A DNA stretch of 64,000 nucleotides from Leucaena leucocephala (Eukaryota; Streptophyta; Magnoliopsida; Fabales; Fabaceae), in NCBI GenBank assembly GCA_037074615.1, contig CM073552.1:20870019-20934018 (forward strand). The letters run 5' to 3'. The position numbers and the translations under genes were made by a program. Numbering within the stretch: the first letter of the stretch is position 1; each line of letters opens with the position of its first letter. Shown here piece by piece: positions 46,905-58,534 of this stretch. The notes below the pieces were generated by a model that was not told where the DNA came from, ran no database searches, and saw nothing but the letters and a program-made list of their open reading frames with translations.

Positions 46905-46975
46905 AAGGAAAAGCCATGAGCTTGGGGATAATCCACCTAGAAAATTTATTTGAAAATAGATCAATACTTGGCACT
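46905..46975 (-). pseudogene. LRR remnant of a BIR1-like copy
   Basis: The minus strand reads IDLFSNKFSRWIIPKLMA, which lines up with the BIR1 repeat DLSSNDFSGTIPAGL. The DNA stretch AGAAAA-TATTTGAAAATAGATCAA parallels BIR1 at about 42198-42226. It is short, so the call is tentative. Confidence 0.35.
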
Positions 46976-47934
46976 AATGGAAGGAGGACCCCCAGTATAT
47001 ATATATGTGCTAGAATTGTTGCATAAAGCTGGCTCATTAATGAATTGATAGACCTAATACTGTTAAAATGAAGCTATTTTTGAATTTGTTAAGTTATATT
47101 CAGAATGTTAAAAATATTTTTTTAATATTAATTAGTATTATAAATTAATTTATAGTTCATTCAGTACTTTAAAATATTTTTTTAATAATATTTAATATTA
47201 TAAATATTTTTTAAATAATTTTTTGTGCACCTAACACCTTCAAGTTATTTTTTCAACTGTACTAAGTATCTTAAATATAGGGTATTCATTATTATTAAGA
47301 AAAATATTTTAAGGTCAAAATTAGAAAAAAACTATTGAATATTTAGTGCTATTAAAAAAATATTTTAAAATATTATATTAAATTAATTTAAGATATTAAT
47401 TCATTATTAGTTTTTAATAAGCCCATATACGAAAAATAATTTATCCGTATTTTATTTAAGTCATTAAGAAGTCCAGTAAAAAGACTTAGAACACGGCTTA
47501 TAAGTTAGAAAAATATATACAATAGGGGTTAGTTCCCTTCTAGCAATTGAAAAAAAATAAAATTAAACCTGATACCTATGGCACCTTGAGTTTGGGTAAA
47601 TTATAGGTTTTGATTAAACGTATTTAAGTTTAGAGGTTAAGGTCCCATTAAAGTCATTTGGGGGCTCATCATCAAGTGATGAGTTATTTTTTTTTTAAAA
47701 TTATTTTAATATATATAGAATTTAAAATAAAAAGAATCTTTTAATTATAACCTGATAGTATCGATATCATATGCTAATCACTTAACCTAATATCAATTAA
47801 CTACACAAGCCGTTATACGTTTGTTTTCCCCAAGGCTAGCTCCTTTTCATTGTTTTTTTTTTTTCAATTAAAAGGTAGACATTCATGATACGAGATTGAT
47901 GAAATTAAATCCTACCCATAGGGATCGGCCTTGT
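46976..47934. repeat. AT-rich DNA with an inverted repeat at about 47075-47410
   Basis: AATATTTTTTTAATATTAAT-like sequence on the left returns as its complement on the right (TTAAAAAAATATTTTAAAAT), a loose fold-back structure of low complexity. No gene seen. Confidence 0.4.
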
Positions 47935-48245
47935 AAATTAATTTGAGGATAGAATAAGAGAAGTCACAAACATAAGGAGATGATCGATATCTGCTGGTAT
48001 TTCCCCAGAAAGTTGGCTCATTGATAGATCTAATCTTGTTAGGCTAGAGCAATTTTGAGGGTACGAGGAAACTGGCCTTTGAGTTGTTTGTTTGACAGAT
48101 CTAGATTCATGGTACCCAACATTCAACCCCAGAAAATCCTCAAATAAAATCTTCTGTTTTTGTTGTTGTTGTTGTTGAGGGAATCCCAAGAATTCAAAGA
48201 ACCATGCGGGTCTTCAAGTGATTCCCTGATACTCTTATATTAGAC
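47935..48245 (-). pseudogene. BIR1-like 5'-end fragment
   Basis: The minus strand carries the LRR stretch NCSSLTRLDLSMSQLSGEIPADIDHLL, shown here by position 48060-47970, with frameshifts around a CAA repeat (48150-48178), and the leader-proximal LEDPYG-like part at 48200-48235. Kinase, membrane span and signal peptide are missing. Same strand as BIR1. Confidence 0.8.
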
Positions 48246-48295
48246 GTATGCGCAAGACATATATATATATATAGAGAGAGAGAGGGTAAGAGTGT

Positions 48296-48950
48296 ATCTT
48301 GCACTACAAATTAATTTTAAAAAAGTAATTAGTATTCTAAATTACTTTTAGAGGTACGACTAACACTATAAAATATTTAAAGATACAAGTAGTACTATGA
48401 ACTAATTTTATATATGTGACTAGCATTTTAAAGTATTTAAATTAGTATAATTCTGCCTTTTTATTGACAAAAACACAAATTTATGTCCTCCCTATGTCAT
48501 TTAAGATTTTTATTTCGACATATTATTATTTAAAAAGTCACATGTATCATAATGTTTAAACAAGAGTACTGAATAAATCCTAAAATTGATATTGTATAAA
48601 ATTTATATGTGAAGATTAAAATTTTTTATAATTTATTTAATACAATTTTTAAAAATAATATTACACATATGACTTTTTAAACAATAATATATTAAAATAA
48701 AAAATTTATGTCGTATGTATTATACGAAAGTTAATATTTTTATTAGCGAAGGGACAAAATTATATCAATTTAAATACTTTAGGTTGTTAATTGATCCTCC
48801 AAAATTAGTTGAGAGTGTTTACACCCTTAAATATTTAAAAATACTAATTATACCTCTAAAATTAATTTGGGATGCTAATTATACTCTTAAATATTTTAGA
48901 GTATTAATTAATCTTTTAAAATTAATTTGAGATACTGGATATATCTTTAC
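48296..48950. repeat. Fold-back element, third copy
   Basis: The left arm (48300-48560) is an imperfect reverse complement of the right arm (48640-48945). The right arm matches 1-250 closely, including TTTTTATTAGCGAAGGGACA. Each arm carries the module of about 60 bp. A 71-codon frame at 48715-48930 is only the repeated module being read through (KYFRLLI, KYLKILI, KYFRVLI) and is not a gene. Confidence 0.75.
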
Positions 48951-49209
48951 CTTATATATATATTAAGTTCTGCATATTGAATGCATCCCATAGGTCATAC
49001 AAAAACAATAAATAGCCAGCTAAACCAAATTATTGCCTAATCCAACAATGATTATTAAACTTACTCCTTATCAAGCTCAAGCGCCATTTCAACAATATAT
49101 ATATATATATATAACTCCAGAGCCACAGAATCCTTCAAAGAAGCGTTATTAATTATAGTCCAGTCAACCTAGATTGCAGACTTGCAGGGAAATGAGACCA
49201 AACACTTAC

Positions 49210-49683
49210 TGTTCATTTGGTATTAGTATGGGTAATTTAGGGGAGGAGGGAGGGATTTTGCTCCCCTCTCCTTGTTTGGCTAATCAAGACATTTAGGAGG
49301 GGAGGGAAATTTTTTTAAAATTTTCCCTTCCCCCTCCAACTTTACTTTTCCTCTAAAATGGGGGAAATTTGGAGGGAAAGTGTAATATTATTATTTTATA
49401 ATATTAATATACTCATAATTTTTTTAATATCTCAATATTATCCCTATATTATATTTTATTAAAATATTCTATAAAATAATATAAGAGAAATTTGTCTATA
49501 TAAAAATATTTTTTCTTCCCTCTTTTCTTGAACCAAACAAGGTAATATAAAAATCCTTCTCCTCCCCTCCCTTAATGTTAATCAAAATAAGGTAATAATA
49601 AAATTCCTCTTCTTTCTTTTCTTTCTTTTCCCTCTATTAAAATCCCTCCCCTTCCCTTTCCTCCGTTGAGCTAAACACACCTT
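49210..49683. mobile_element. G/C-run MITE, probably PIF/Harbinger-related
   Basis: G-rich GGGGAGGAGGGAGGG near the left and CCCTCCCCTTCCCTTTCC near the right face each other. TTA occurs at both borders (49207-49209 and about 49682-49684). The outer ends match poorly, so limits are approximate. An internal CAAACAAGG near 49532 suggests a nested or chimeric element. Confidence 0.5.
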
Positions 49684-50289
49684 AGGCCCGCACAAGTTAA
49701 TTGCTGACTTTTGGGTATGTATAAGAGAATCACTGTGAGATTTTTACGAAGAAATATAATCATAAAAAAATTTAAAAATAAATGAGTAATCATAGATATA
49801 TTATTATTTCTTATATTTAAATTTGCTATCATATGATGTTCATTTATTGTAGATTTTTTAATGATAATACATTTCTTCCTTAGATATCATAACCTAAATT
49901 TTCTTTTGGTAGAGTCTAATTATTTTCCAGCCGATAGTTAAAAATTAATCCTTTTAAAGTATAGAGATTATCGAAATGGATTTTGAGGAACCCAGTCATC
50001 TAGCAACCGTGCCATGTCAGTCTATCTAATAAACTTGTTTAAGACCAAAATACTACTTATGCTCATACGTTATTACATATGGAACATATAAAGTTTACAG
50101 GTTGCTCCATAGATAATCACTTTGAAGTTTGAAATGAATACTACTGATCAATCGCAACTTGGCTTTTATGCTGTGATCACTTGATAAAGTAAGTTTGTTT
50201 CTTTCCATGATGTTTCATATGTAAGGAACTTATACGTACTGTAGAAATTTATTTAAAAACTCATCTATTTTCTTCATTAGTATTTAAGA
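49684..50289. other. Intergenic
   Basis: No gene or clear element seen. Confidence 0.5.
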
Positions 50290-50805
50290 CCAAATACTAA
50301 TGCTACTCCTCCGACTGCTGCAGCAGCTAAAGTTGCTACAATTGTATTTAGATCTCTTGAAAATTCATTTGAAGATAGATCAAGAAAAGTCACAAATTTA
50401 AGGAGATGATCGATATCTGCTGGAATTTTCAGGAAGTTTGTTAATTGATAGATCCAATCCTGTTAAGCCGGAGCAGTTTTGAATGGCCCGAGGAAACTGG
50501 CCCTTGAGTCCCATGTTTGACATCTAGAGATTCATGACTCTGTTCTCATCAGGGTGCCAACATTCAACACCAGTGAATCCGCAGATAAATCCTTCTGTGT
50601 TGTTGTTGTTGAAATCCCATGAATACTTCAAATAACCATATGGGTCTTCAAGTGAATCTTTTATACTTTTCAAGCAGAAGATATCAGTTTCAGTCCCGTT
50701 GGTCATGCAACAACTAAGCAGCAGCAACAAATTAATAATAACAACATGTGCACAGAAGGTTCGGCCACTCCTCAGAACCGTCTTCAACCACCAGCGATTT
50801 CAAAC
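50290..50805 (-). pseudogene. BIR1-like 5'-end pseudogene
   Basis: The minus strand from 50787 reads a signal peptide (HVVIINLLLLLSCCMTNGTE) and the LRR N-cap (SWDFNNNNTEGFICGFTGVEC), very close to BIR1. A stop (TAG) follows MNLDV where BIR1 has NLKLSN. The LRR stretch continues to about 50380, with a lost base where BIR1 reads GIIPADI, and then similarity ends. Membrane span and kinase are absent. Leader-like sequence upstream (50870-50960) is shared with BIR1, so this was a genomic, not RNA-derived, duplication. Confidence 0.88.
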
Positions 50806-51515
50806 ACAAGCCAACCTGCAGAAAGAATCCGGATATTCTTGTGAACATGAAGAACAGAAAAACCAGTGTTGTTAATGGTTGAATATTCAAAAACCCACCA
50901 CCTGAGTTATCTAAGAATCCAACTCAGGAAAAAGGACGATGCATGCGGAGCTTCTCAAGAAAGATGCAAGTGCGCCTACGATGAAGGGTAAAAACTTGGC
51001 CTGACAGATATATATATATATATATATATATGTATATTTCTTTTTTATTATTAAATATAAAATTTATTTTTCTATAATGATCGATGTTGTACTTTTGAAG
51101 TACCTAAGAATTCCTCCTAAAATAAATCTTTCTATTAGTTTTTACATTTAGGATTGAAGGGAGGAAATAATTAATTAGGTCTTGAGAAAAATTGTGTAAA
51201 TTACGAAGAAAGAGAAACGAAGAGGAGAGGAGAGCTATTAAATGGGTCGAATAAGTTTAGGAGGCGCCAAAATTTCCACGGTTAGAGGTGTTGACTTGAC
51301 TGCGAGTGTGAGCACCGAGAATTTTATCAATTTTAATTAGTTATTTTTTAATTTTTTTTAACAAATATCATTAATTAGAAGAATTTGAGTAATTAGATAA
51401 GGAATTTTATAATTAATTAAGAACATTAAATGATAAAACTAATACTTTAAACAAAACAAGTAATATAATAAAACGTGTAGAAGTCTTTTTTATACAATAA
51501 GGACCAGAATGGGTA

Positions 51516-51546
<31 letters not shown>

Positions 51547-52330
51547 AACCGGTTATTAAACGAGACTGCGAAACTCTCATGAGCTTATACCGCCTAAGAT
51601 GGTTTCAATATTTTAACAAAATATTATATAAATACTTTCTGAGTCATCGATGTCATAATTTTAGTAAAAAATTAATACTAAACTCACTTAAATTTTTTTT
51701 ATAACAAAAAAAAAGTTATTTTAACAAAGGCAAACAATTTTCTATCAACCAAAAAGCATGCCTCCTTTTTATAAAGAACCGAAGTTTCAAATTTTAAATC
51801 TAAAATCTTTATAAATATTTTTAAAATTTTATTTTTTATTTTCTGTCATCATGATCTTTCACCTTTATCTTACTCCAGACCTTAACGATAATCAAATATC
51901 AATAATTTCATCCAATTTTATATCTGAATATACATCTTGAGATATCCATAGCTTTATTCATAAATAATGATTAATATAACTCATTTTTTCTTATTCTATG
52001 TAATGTATAATAAATCTATCCAATAACATGTAAAACCGAAATTTAATTTGCCATCCCATTTAATTATTTTATTGGCACCTTCATATTCATACTAGACAAA
52101 AAATTTGTTATTTTTTATCACCAAATTCTTTTATAAAACATAATTATAAAAATTATTCATAATTTAGTATCACATCATTAGATATTTAAAAAGTTATAGG
52201 TATAACTGAAGAACATGGTGATTGATAAAAAAAAATCACTTAACTAGTTGTAATCTCTAATTGCCATCTAATTTCACCAATTAGTCAAAATCCCCTATTT
52301 CTCAAATTGGGATTCATACCCAAATATAAA
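50806..52330. other. AT-rich intergenic with TA microsatellites
   Basis: Microsatellites (TA)n lie at 51009-51032 and 51524-51545. No gene seen in the remainder. Confidence 0.5.
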
Positions 52331-52535
52331 CTTTTTTTTATACAATTTTTTTTAAAAAAAGTTAGACTCACCCACAATTTAAGGATAGGACAAAATCTCC
52401 CTTCTTCTTAGAAGATACCAATGTCGGACAAGGTAAACCGTCTATTACTCTCAAGCATAAACTTAAACACCCAACAATTAGAATATCTCCCTAAACGCCG
52501 CAACTAAAACCACAACAAAATAGTACCCAAATATA
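52331..52535 (-). mobile_element. SINE-like repeat (four-copy family)
   Basis: Begins with a T-run, then GTTAGACTCACCCACAATTT, GATACCAATGTCGGACAAGG and CTCTCAAGCATAAACTTAAA, matching 25450-25640. Confidence 0.65.
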
Positions 52536-53377
52536 AACTGATTAAGTTCTAAACTATCGAATTACATCCGTCATTATCCAACTGAAAACCCAATTGATTC
52601 TCAAACCCAAAGCTCTTGGTTAATTCAAAATGATTCATGTTCACACCAAAAAATGATGAAGTATGCCCGATTGTCTTGACCAATGCAAACCTCTTGGCAA
52701 CACTTTCTGAGGGGCTCAATACGACAAATTTTTACCGTCTCAGCTTGGCTGTGTATGCATCATGGCTTCACTTCACAATTCACAAAATCAAAACAGATTG
52801 CAGTTTCTCAAAATGATGGCCGATTCTAAACTGTGTTGTGATTTATGACTCAACTGGTGCTCGCACATATCACAAACAACCTCGACAATCATAAATTCAA
52901 AGACTGAGAGTGTCCAGTAGGAAAAACAAGCGGTATTTATCTTTGCATACAGATATCTAATATAGGATGCTAAATAGAGTATTTAAGTACATTGCTTCTC
53001 TCACCTTAACCGTTACTTTCTAGGATAGAGTTCCCTGAATTCCCCATCCCACTTAGGTAACTATCAATATTCCATAAAAATGGTTACAATATCCATACTG
53101 TACCATCAATAAGACTGGACACCATGCGTTGTTATTAATCATTTTAATATATTCTAGTCGCAAGTGATAATCCTGAATGAATTGAATCAAGAAAGCAGAT
53201 GTTGGGTCTATTCGGGGATACAGATGTAAATCAATGAAATGGCAGAGGTCAACGGGGATATGCAATCTTGGTTTTAAATTAATGCCGAACATGGATTACA
53301 AGGTCCAACAAATTAGAGTTTACATGCTTGTAAACAAATCTGTCGGTGTATAAGAGCAAAACTAACCCAAGGTAGTG
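52536..53377. other. Intergenic
   Basis: No gene or element recognised. Confidence 0.45.
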
Positions 53378-53489
53378 TTAAGGTTTCTCGGCCTCTTTCC
53401 CCACTCTTTTCAAGTTTTCTAGTGGCCATGAAGCTGCTGTTTCTTGGGCATTAGACAGTCGCCAAGCTGCAAAATAATATGAAAGCCCT
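53378..53489 (-). other. Possible alternative last exon of RPA43
   Basis: After an acceptor-like TTCTTGCAG, 37 codons are open (GLSYYFAAWRLSNAQETAAS, later ENLKRVGKEAEKP) and end in TAA. The phase fits RPA43 exon 5 exactly (GAC AG/A GGG). I do not recognise the peptide, and the RPA43 transcript already has a good last exon at 53891-53756. Confidence 0.3.
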
Positions 53490-53755
53490 CTGCAAGAAAG
53501 ACCCAACAATAACACAAGTCACCAGGATATAAAATTTATATATTTATTTATACGTATACCATGTGTTTAAACAAATGTAAAGAGTTCAATTCTGGAAATT
53601 AAATTAAAAATGTAACAAATTAATCATTTTTAGGTAATGCAGTCTGGCATGTGCTCGACACAATCAATTTCAGGCATCTAATTTCTTTGTGAGTAGGAAA
53701 GTTACGTGCGAAAACAGAATACATACAACATAGAATTCCCCTGCCACTTTCAACT

Positions 53756-56700
53756 TCATGATTCCTCTTTAATTCTTTGTTTCTTTGACTTCTTCACGTG
53801 CGCATTGTCCAAGGAAATTGGTTCCTTAACTGTAGCTTTTAGCTCCAGGATTTGCGATTCTCCCTCATTTTCCCTCTTCTTCTTTGCACTTCTGTATAGA
53901 ATATGCTAGAGTCATGCACAAAAATATCCTCTATGCCAGTAATATTATTAGTCTAAAAGAGTGTTCAAAGTACAAAACCTGTCACTTTGGGGAACATCTT
54001 CCAAGTTCTTATCTAACCAATGAATGCTGCCAGAGGTATCTGGCTTCAGGGATCCGAAAAGATGAAGTATTTCCTCATCAAAGCTGCAGAGATTAATCAT
54101 TGATGTGATGAATAACTTGCCAGATAAAACTTTGACACACTTCAAAAATACATAACCATATGTATGATCTAATAATTAAAATTCAAGAAGCTAGAGAACA
54201 AATATAATGAACAATAGCAAATCATGTTAGGAAGTTGCAATAGCAGTAGATATATCAAATGAATAAAACTTAAGCGAGGGCGAGGTAATGTTCTGTCATT
54301 TCACAATGGAAAGCATTTTCAAGAAGGAAGGAGACCTCCATGAGAAAAATTTGAAAATATATAGAACATGCATGAAACCTAATTCTTCCTAGTTACCAAA
54401 GAACCCATGAGCGACCAAGGTTCTAGTTTGAATAAACTAAAAATTTGGAAGTAAATTAAATGTATCTACTGATATCAAATAAATTAAATAAAATTTAAAA
54501 TGTACAAATGTTTCTGGCACATCGTATCCTTTATAACTCGTTAAATTCCTTAAGTTCCACCGACATTCATTATGCTCTATTCCGGATGCCAGGCAAAGAA
54601 TACCTAAAAAGCAATCAGGACGGCTTAAACACAAATATCTAACATCAAGACTGAAAAAATCAGTTCCAATTATTTCAGTTAATGATTATTTGCAAACCTT
54701 TACTTTCTAATGGAGACAGAGACCGACATATGCCTAACCAACTTAATTGAAATGGATTCTTATGCAACATAGAAATGCATTGAACACGCAATCTTATTTT
54801 AAGTAGAATCAGCTCTATTACCTCTTGACTTCAAAGCGTATCATGGTTCCAACCCTAATCACATGCCGCTTGTTCGATCTGCTTGTGTACCTACCTTGCC
54901 CATTTTTCTATTAGAAACATAACATGTAGACATCATTAATTAATCATACTAAAATCACAATCATAACATTAAAGAGGAGAGATAAATAGATACTATTGAA
55001 TATCATCTTTTCTTTTCTGGGAAAATATTGAATATCATGGTGAGGTACTCACATTTTTGTATGTGAACTCTTCCCTAATGTCTTTGTCAGCTATTATTGC
55101 AGAAGAAAAGCCAAGCACAATGGCATGGATAGATTCCTGCGTAAGCTTAACCACCTTCCCTTCTGGAAGCAACAATCAATTGACCAAATTAGCAAAGAAA
55201 ACCAAGGTAATGAAAACCGGACCTGTCAATGATCTGGTTGAAGAAGTGGTTCAAGAGTTAGTGGGTTAGACCAGGTCAACTCAAGGTGAGACTGGTCATG
55301 ACTAAAATAATATAATTTAATTAAAAATATTCATATTTGACTATAAATATTTTTAATTAAAGTTGAAGTGTGCTTCCAAGGAATTGGAATACATGCACTA
55401 AGGGGCAAAAGAGTCATATCTTATTGGAGAGACATGAACCAGGCCAAGAAATAAGTCTATTGAGCCCTTTTAATGGTGTACTATGTAGTCTTATGTAGTC
55501 TCAATTGGTACATGTACTGTGAGGTTTTGTTTTAATTTATTTTATTTAAATATGGTGGGAACACAAACCCAAAGGCCTTGTTTACTTTGAGACATAGTTT
55601 GACAACGGGTGCAATGCTGTCAACCAAGGCCTCCGTCTCTACTCTGTCATCAACCCCTATCACCATCACTGAAGCGGAGTGATCCTCAATATCGACAAGT
55701 GGCAGACTATTATCACAGATTTCACATCTCAGCAACAATGCCACTTCTCATGGGTTTTTGTCACCACCCTTTGTTCTTTAGCCTCCACCGTCTCCACCAT
55801 CTCCCATCACTTGTAGTTCAGGAAATTGTCCTCAACCCCAGGTTTCCCTCCACTTCTTCTCTGAGTTTTGTCACCGTTAATAGTTGTCGCTACATTGCTC
55901 GTCCCTTTCTTCTTCAACCTCCCTCATCAACCTGGATCTTTGGTCTCCCATCATTTTACGCATCTGAATGTCTCAACAAAAAACACCCAGGTAACCCGCT
56001 GGTTGGGCGGGTTACAAGGGTTAATCCCAGGTCACCCTGGGTCAAATTCCCACTGGGTCTGTCTATCAAACAGACCAGACAAGTGGCCATATCAAATAAG
56101 AACAGAATAAATATAAAAAAAAAATATGAAGAAGATTAATTTCATTACTTATAGACCGATATAATCAAGTAACTACAAATACTAACACCCGTGATTCTTA
56201 AATCACAATAAGTGAATTACCTAAAAGCATATTTGGCTTTGGAGAAAAAAGTAACAATTTTGCCTTTAATTTAACACCAAAATAAGGATGAACTCCAGAA
56301 AGAATTTTTGCACATTTCTCAAGGAAGTTGAGATCATAGGCTAACACAACCCCATCAAAGATTTCACTGAACCTGCAAGGATAGCACATCAAAATAGCGT
56401 TACAACAGGAGTGAGTGTGCAGGCACGAATACAATGCTCCATAGTATCCTAAAACAAGCAACATAAACACATTGGCATACCACCGACATAATTAAGCCAC
56501 AAAACTTTCATGAAAATGAAAATTTAAATTTAAACTCAAAAGTGAACTTATGATGTGCGCATGTGTTTTCAAATATATGAATGAAACCTATATCAAATAA
56601 AACCACACTATTGTGTTTTTTTTTTTTTTGCACTTCTCTCATCGGTAGTTGATAAAACAGGGCTAAAAATGCCAGCACCCACCATTGCCATAAATCTCTT

Positions 56701-56955
56701 TCTACCCACGTAAAACAAATAATTAGCAGCCACCTATAACAGCCAAAACTTCATCAACAATCATGCCTTGAAACATGACAAAAATCATAACTGCATTCAT
56801 AAATACCACTAAAATATAAAGTCAAAGGAAGGTGAGATAACTTACGTGAAAAGCAAAGTGCTGAGCTCATTGAGAACCGCTTGGGGAACTTTGTTGCTTT
56901 TCGAAGGATGAACATATACGACTAGATTAGCATCTGAAACCTTCAACCCCTCCAT
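53756..56955 (-). CDS. RPA43: DNA-directed RNA polymerase I subunit RPA43
   Basis: Six coding exons on the minus strand: 56955-56846, 56372-56221, 55162-55053, 54907-54822, 54083-53979 and 53891-53756. They total 699 nt, 232 aa, and frame is kept throughout. The N-terminal domain has LKVSDANLVVYVHPSKSNKV, then FDGVVLAYD and LSGVHPYFGVKLKAKLLLFS. The S1/OB part has EGKVVKLTQESIHAIVLGF, RSNKRHVIRVGTMIRF and SFDEEILHLFGSL. The tail is Lys-rich (KKSKKQRIKEES). RPA43 pairs with RPA14 in the stalk of Pol I and links the enzyme to its initiation factor for rRNA transcription in the nucleolus. Intron 2 carries an insert of about 0.9 kb. The start was chosen because MEGLKVSD is the conserved N-terminus. 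Confidence 0.9.
55205..56090. mobile_element. Probable insertion in RPA43 intron 2
   Basis: This stretch is richer in G+C than the rest of the intron and is framed by GGTT/GACC-rich words (GGTTAGACCAGGTCAACT near 55264, GGGCGGGTTACAAGGGTT near 56005) like those at 38404-38590. A 176-codon open frame (55609-56139) has no recognisable product. Terminal repeats and target duplication are not clear. Confidence 0.4.
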
Positions 56956-57028
56956 TGCTACTACTCCTGTTCAGTGGAGCAGAAGCAAAGCTATCCTCTG
57001 CCCAACAATATGCTTCCAAGATTCTGCA

Positions 57029-57840
57029 AACTATGACAAGAAAAGAAAAATTAAAAAAACAGATGAACGATTGGCAACGGGTACGAAACATAGATTTAGA
57101 CTACAAGTTGGGGATATGGTGTAATTAATATGAGTAGTGGAAAAGAGAAAGTAAGGCTGCAATGTGCATGAGGTGGAAAACAAATGAAAACTATGAAAAT
57201 TATCGAAATTGGATTTCCTACTTACAAATAAGAAAAAACTACTTTATACTACCCACCTCAATCTACTGTGTAATACAGGACTATGCCATTTTCTTTCTCT
57301 CTTCCACTCCTCAAAAAGAAAAAGAAATTGCATATAAATTAACTCCAAACAGGGTTAACTCTAAGTTGTAAGGAAGAAGTAGCGGGGGTTCTGTTTCAGA
57401 TTAAGGGATCAGTAGATACCCGGCACCACGAAATCTAAAAGTAAATAACTATACATAAGACAGACTATAGAAGCATATAAGTGGAGTGCCTATAACCAAT
57501 TCCAGAAAAAGTCTGAGCTTTTTCCGACATCCGGAAACTCTGAAACCGTTGGACGCTTCCTACTGAAGAAAAAAATTTGGGAAAAGAAAACACTTAAAAA
57601 TAATACCTTTTCGACGTCGGCGTCGTTGAAGAGAGAGATAGGACCCAAGCTGTACACGCACGGGTCTGCTAGAGACGACAAACAATGAAAAGAACGAAAA
57701 GAGGACGAGGTAGTCGCTGGTCAGTGTTTAGAATGAGCGAGTGAAGTGGGTTACTGCTGATTCAATTGGCGTTCGACGGATCTTCCTACTCGAGAGAAGA
57801 GGGACTTCGAGGTGGAGGCTACGGGGAAGAACTGCTTTAA
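57029..57840 (-). promoter_or_regulatory. RPA43 leader intron and promoter region
   Basis: A donor-like AAAAG/GTATTA at 57606 and an acceptor-like TTTGCAG/AATC near 57030 suggest a leader intron of about 580 bp, with a non-coding first exon at about 57607-57700. The open frame in that exon has no ATG. Confidence 0.45.
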
Positions 57841-58534
57841 GGGGTTAACTAGGGTTTTATTATTTTATGACATATACTTTCTGTTTATCGATTTCTTTTT
57901 TTGCCTCCTTCTGTTTATGGATTTCGAGGCATTATTCATTTCAGTGTTCCTATCCATAATAATATTATCAAATAATAATTTACACTAATTGATACCAAAT
58001 TATTTTAAAAAAATAATATCTGAGTGATCAAATAAAAAGCACTAATATAATACGGATCAAAAAATGAAATTTTATTCACAATAAAAAAATAAAATAACCC
58101 ATAATATCATAATCTTATTTTTTATATGCTGCTAATATCTTAATTTTATTTATAGTATAATTTTATCTATAATTTTTTTAATTTAATATAATTTTATTTT
58201 TTAAATATTAAGAATTATAATAAATTAAAAAAATTATAAATAAAATTATAATATAAATAAAATTAAGATATTAACTATATATAATAAATAAAATTAGTAT
58301 ATTGAGTATTATTTTATTAAAAAAATTTACTTTTTATATGATAATAAATAATGTGAAAAATATTTTATTAGTTTAATTATTATCGAATTACTTTTTTTAA
58401 AAAATAATTATTGAAGAGCAAAGACCGGATGATGCTCCAACGAGAACGGTTAACGATAATACTCCAACCAGGATTAAATAAAGAGTCGATTTTTATCCTT
58501 CCCCCGTCGCGCTCTCTTTATTTCTCATCTCTTC
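57841..58534. other. Intergenic between divergent genes RPA43 and STR4A
   Basis: AT-rich, with TATAATTTTATTT-type words repeated in both orientations at 58140-58270 (a loose inverted repeat). It serves as upstream region for both genes. No gene seen. Confidence 0.5.

Noticed and set aside
48715..48930. 71-codon open frame with repeated KYFRLLI-like units
   Set aside because: It is simply the module of about 60 bp of the fold-back element read in an open frame.
55609..56139. 176-codon plus-strand frame in the RPA43 intron
   Set aside because: Pro/Ser/His-rich with no recognisable motif, inside a probable insertion.
57490..57681. Minus-strand frame beginning LSSLADPCVYS as an extra RPA43 N-terminus
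   Set aside because: It begins at TTG, has no ATG, and the conserved RPA43 start (MEGLKVSD) lies downstream.
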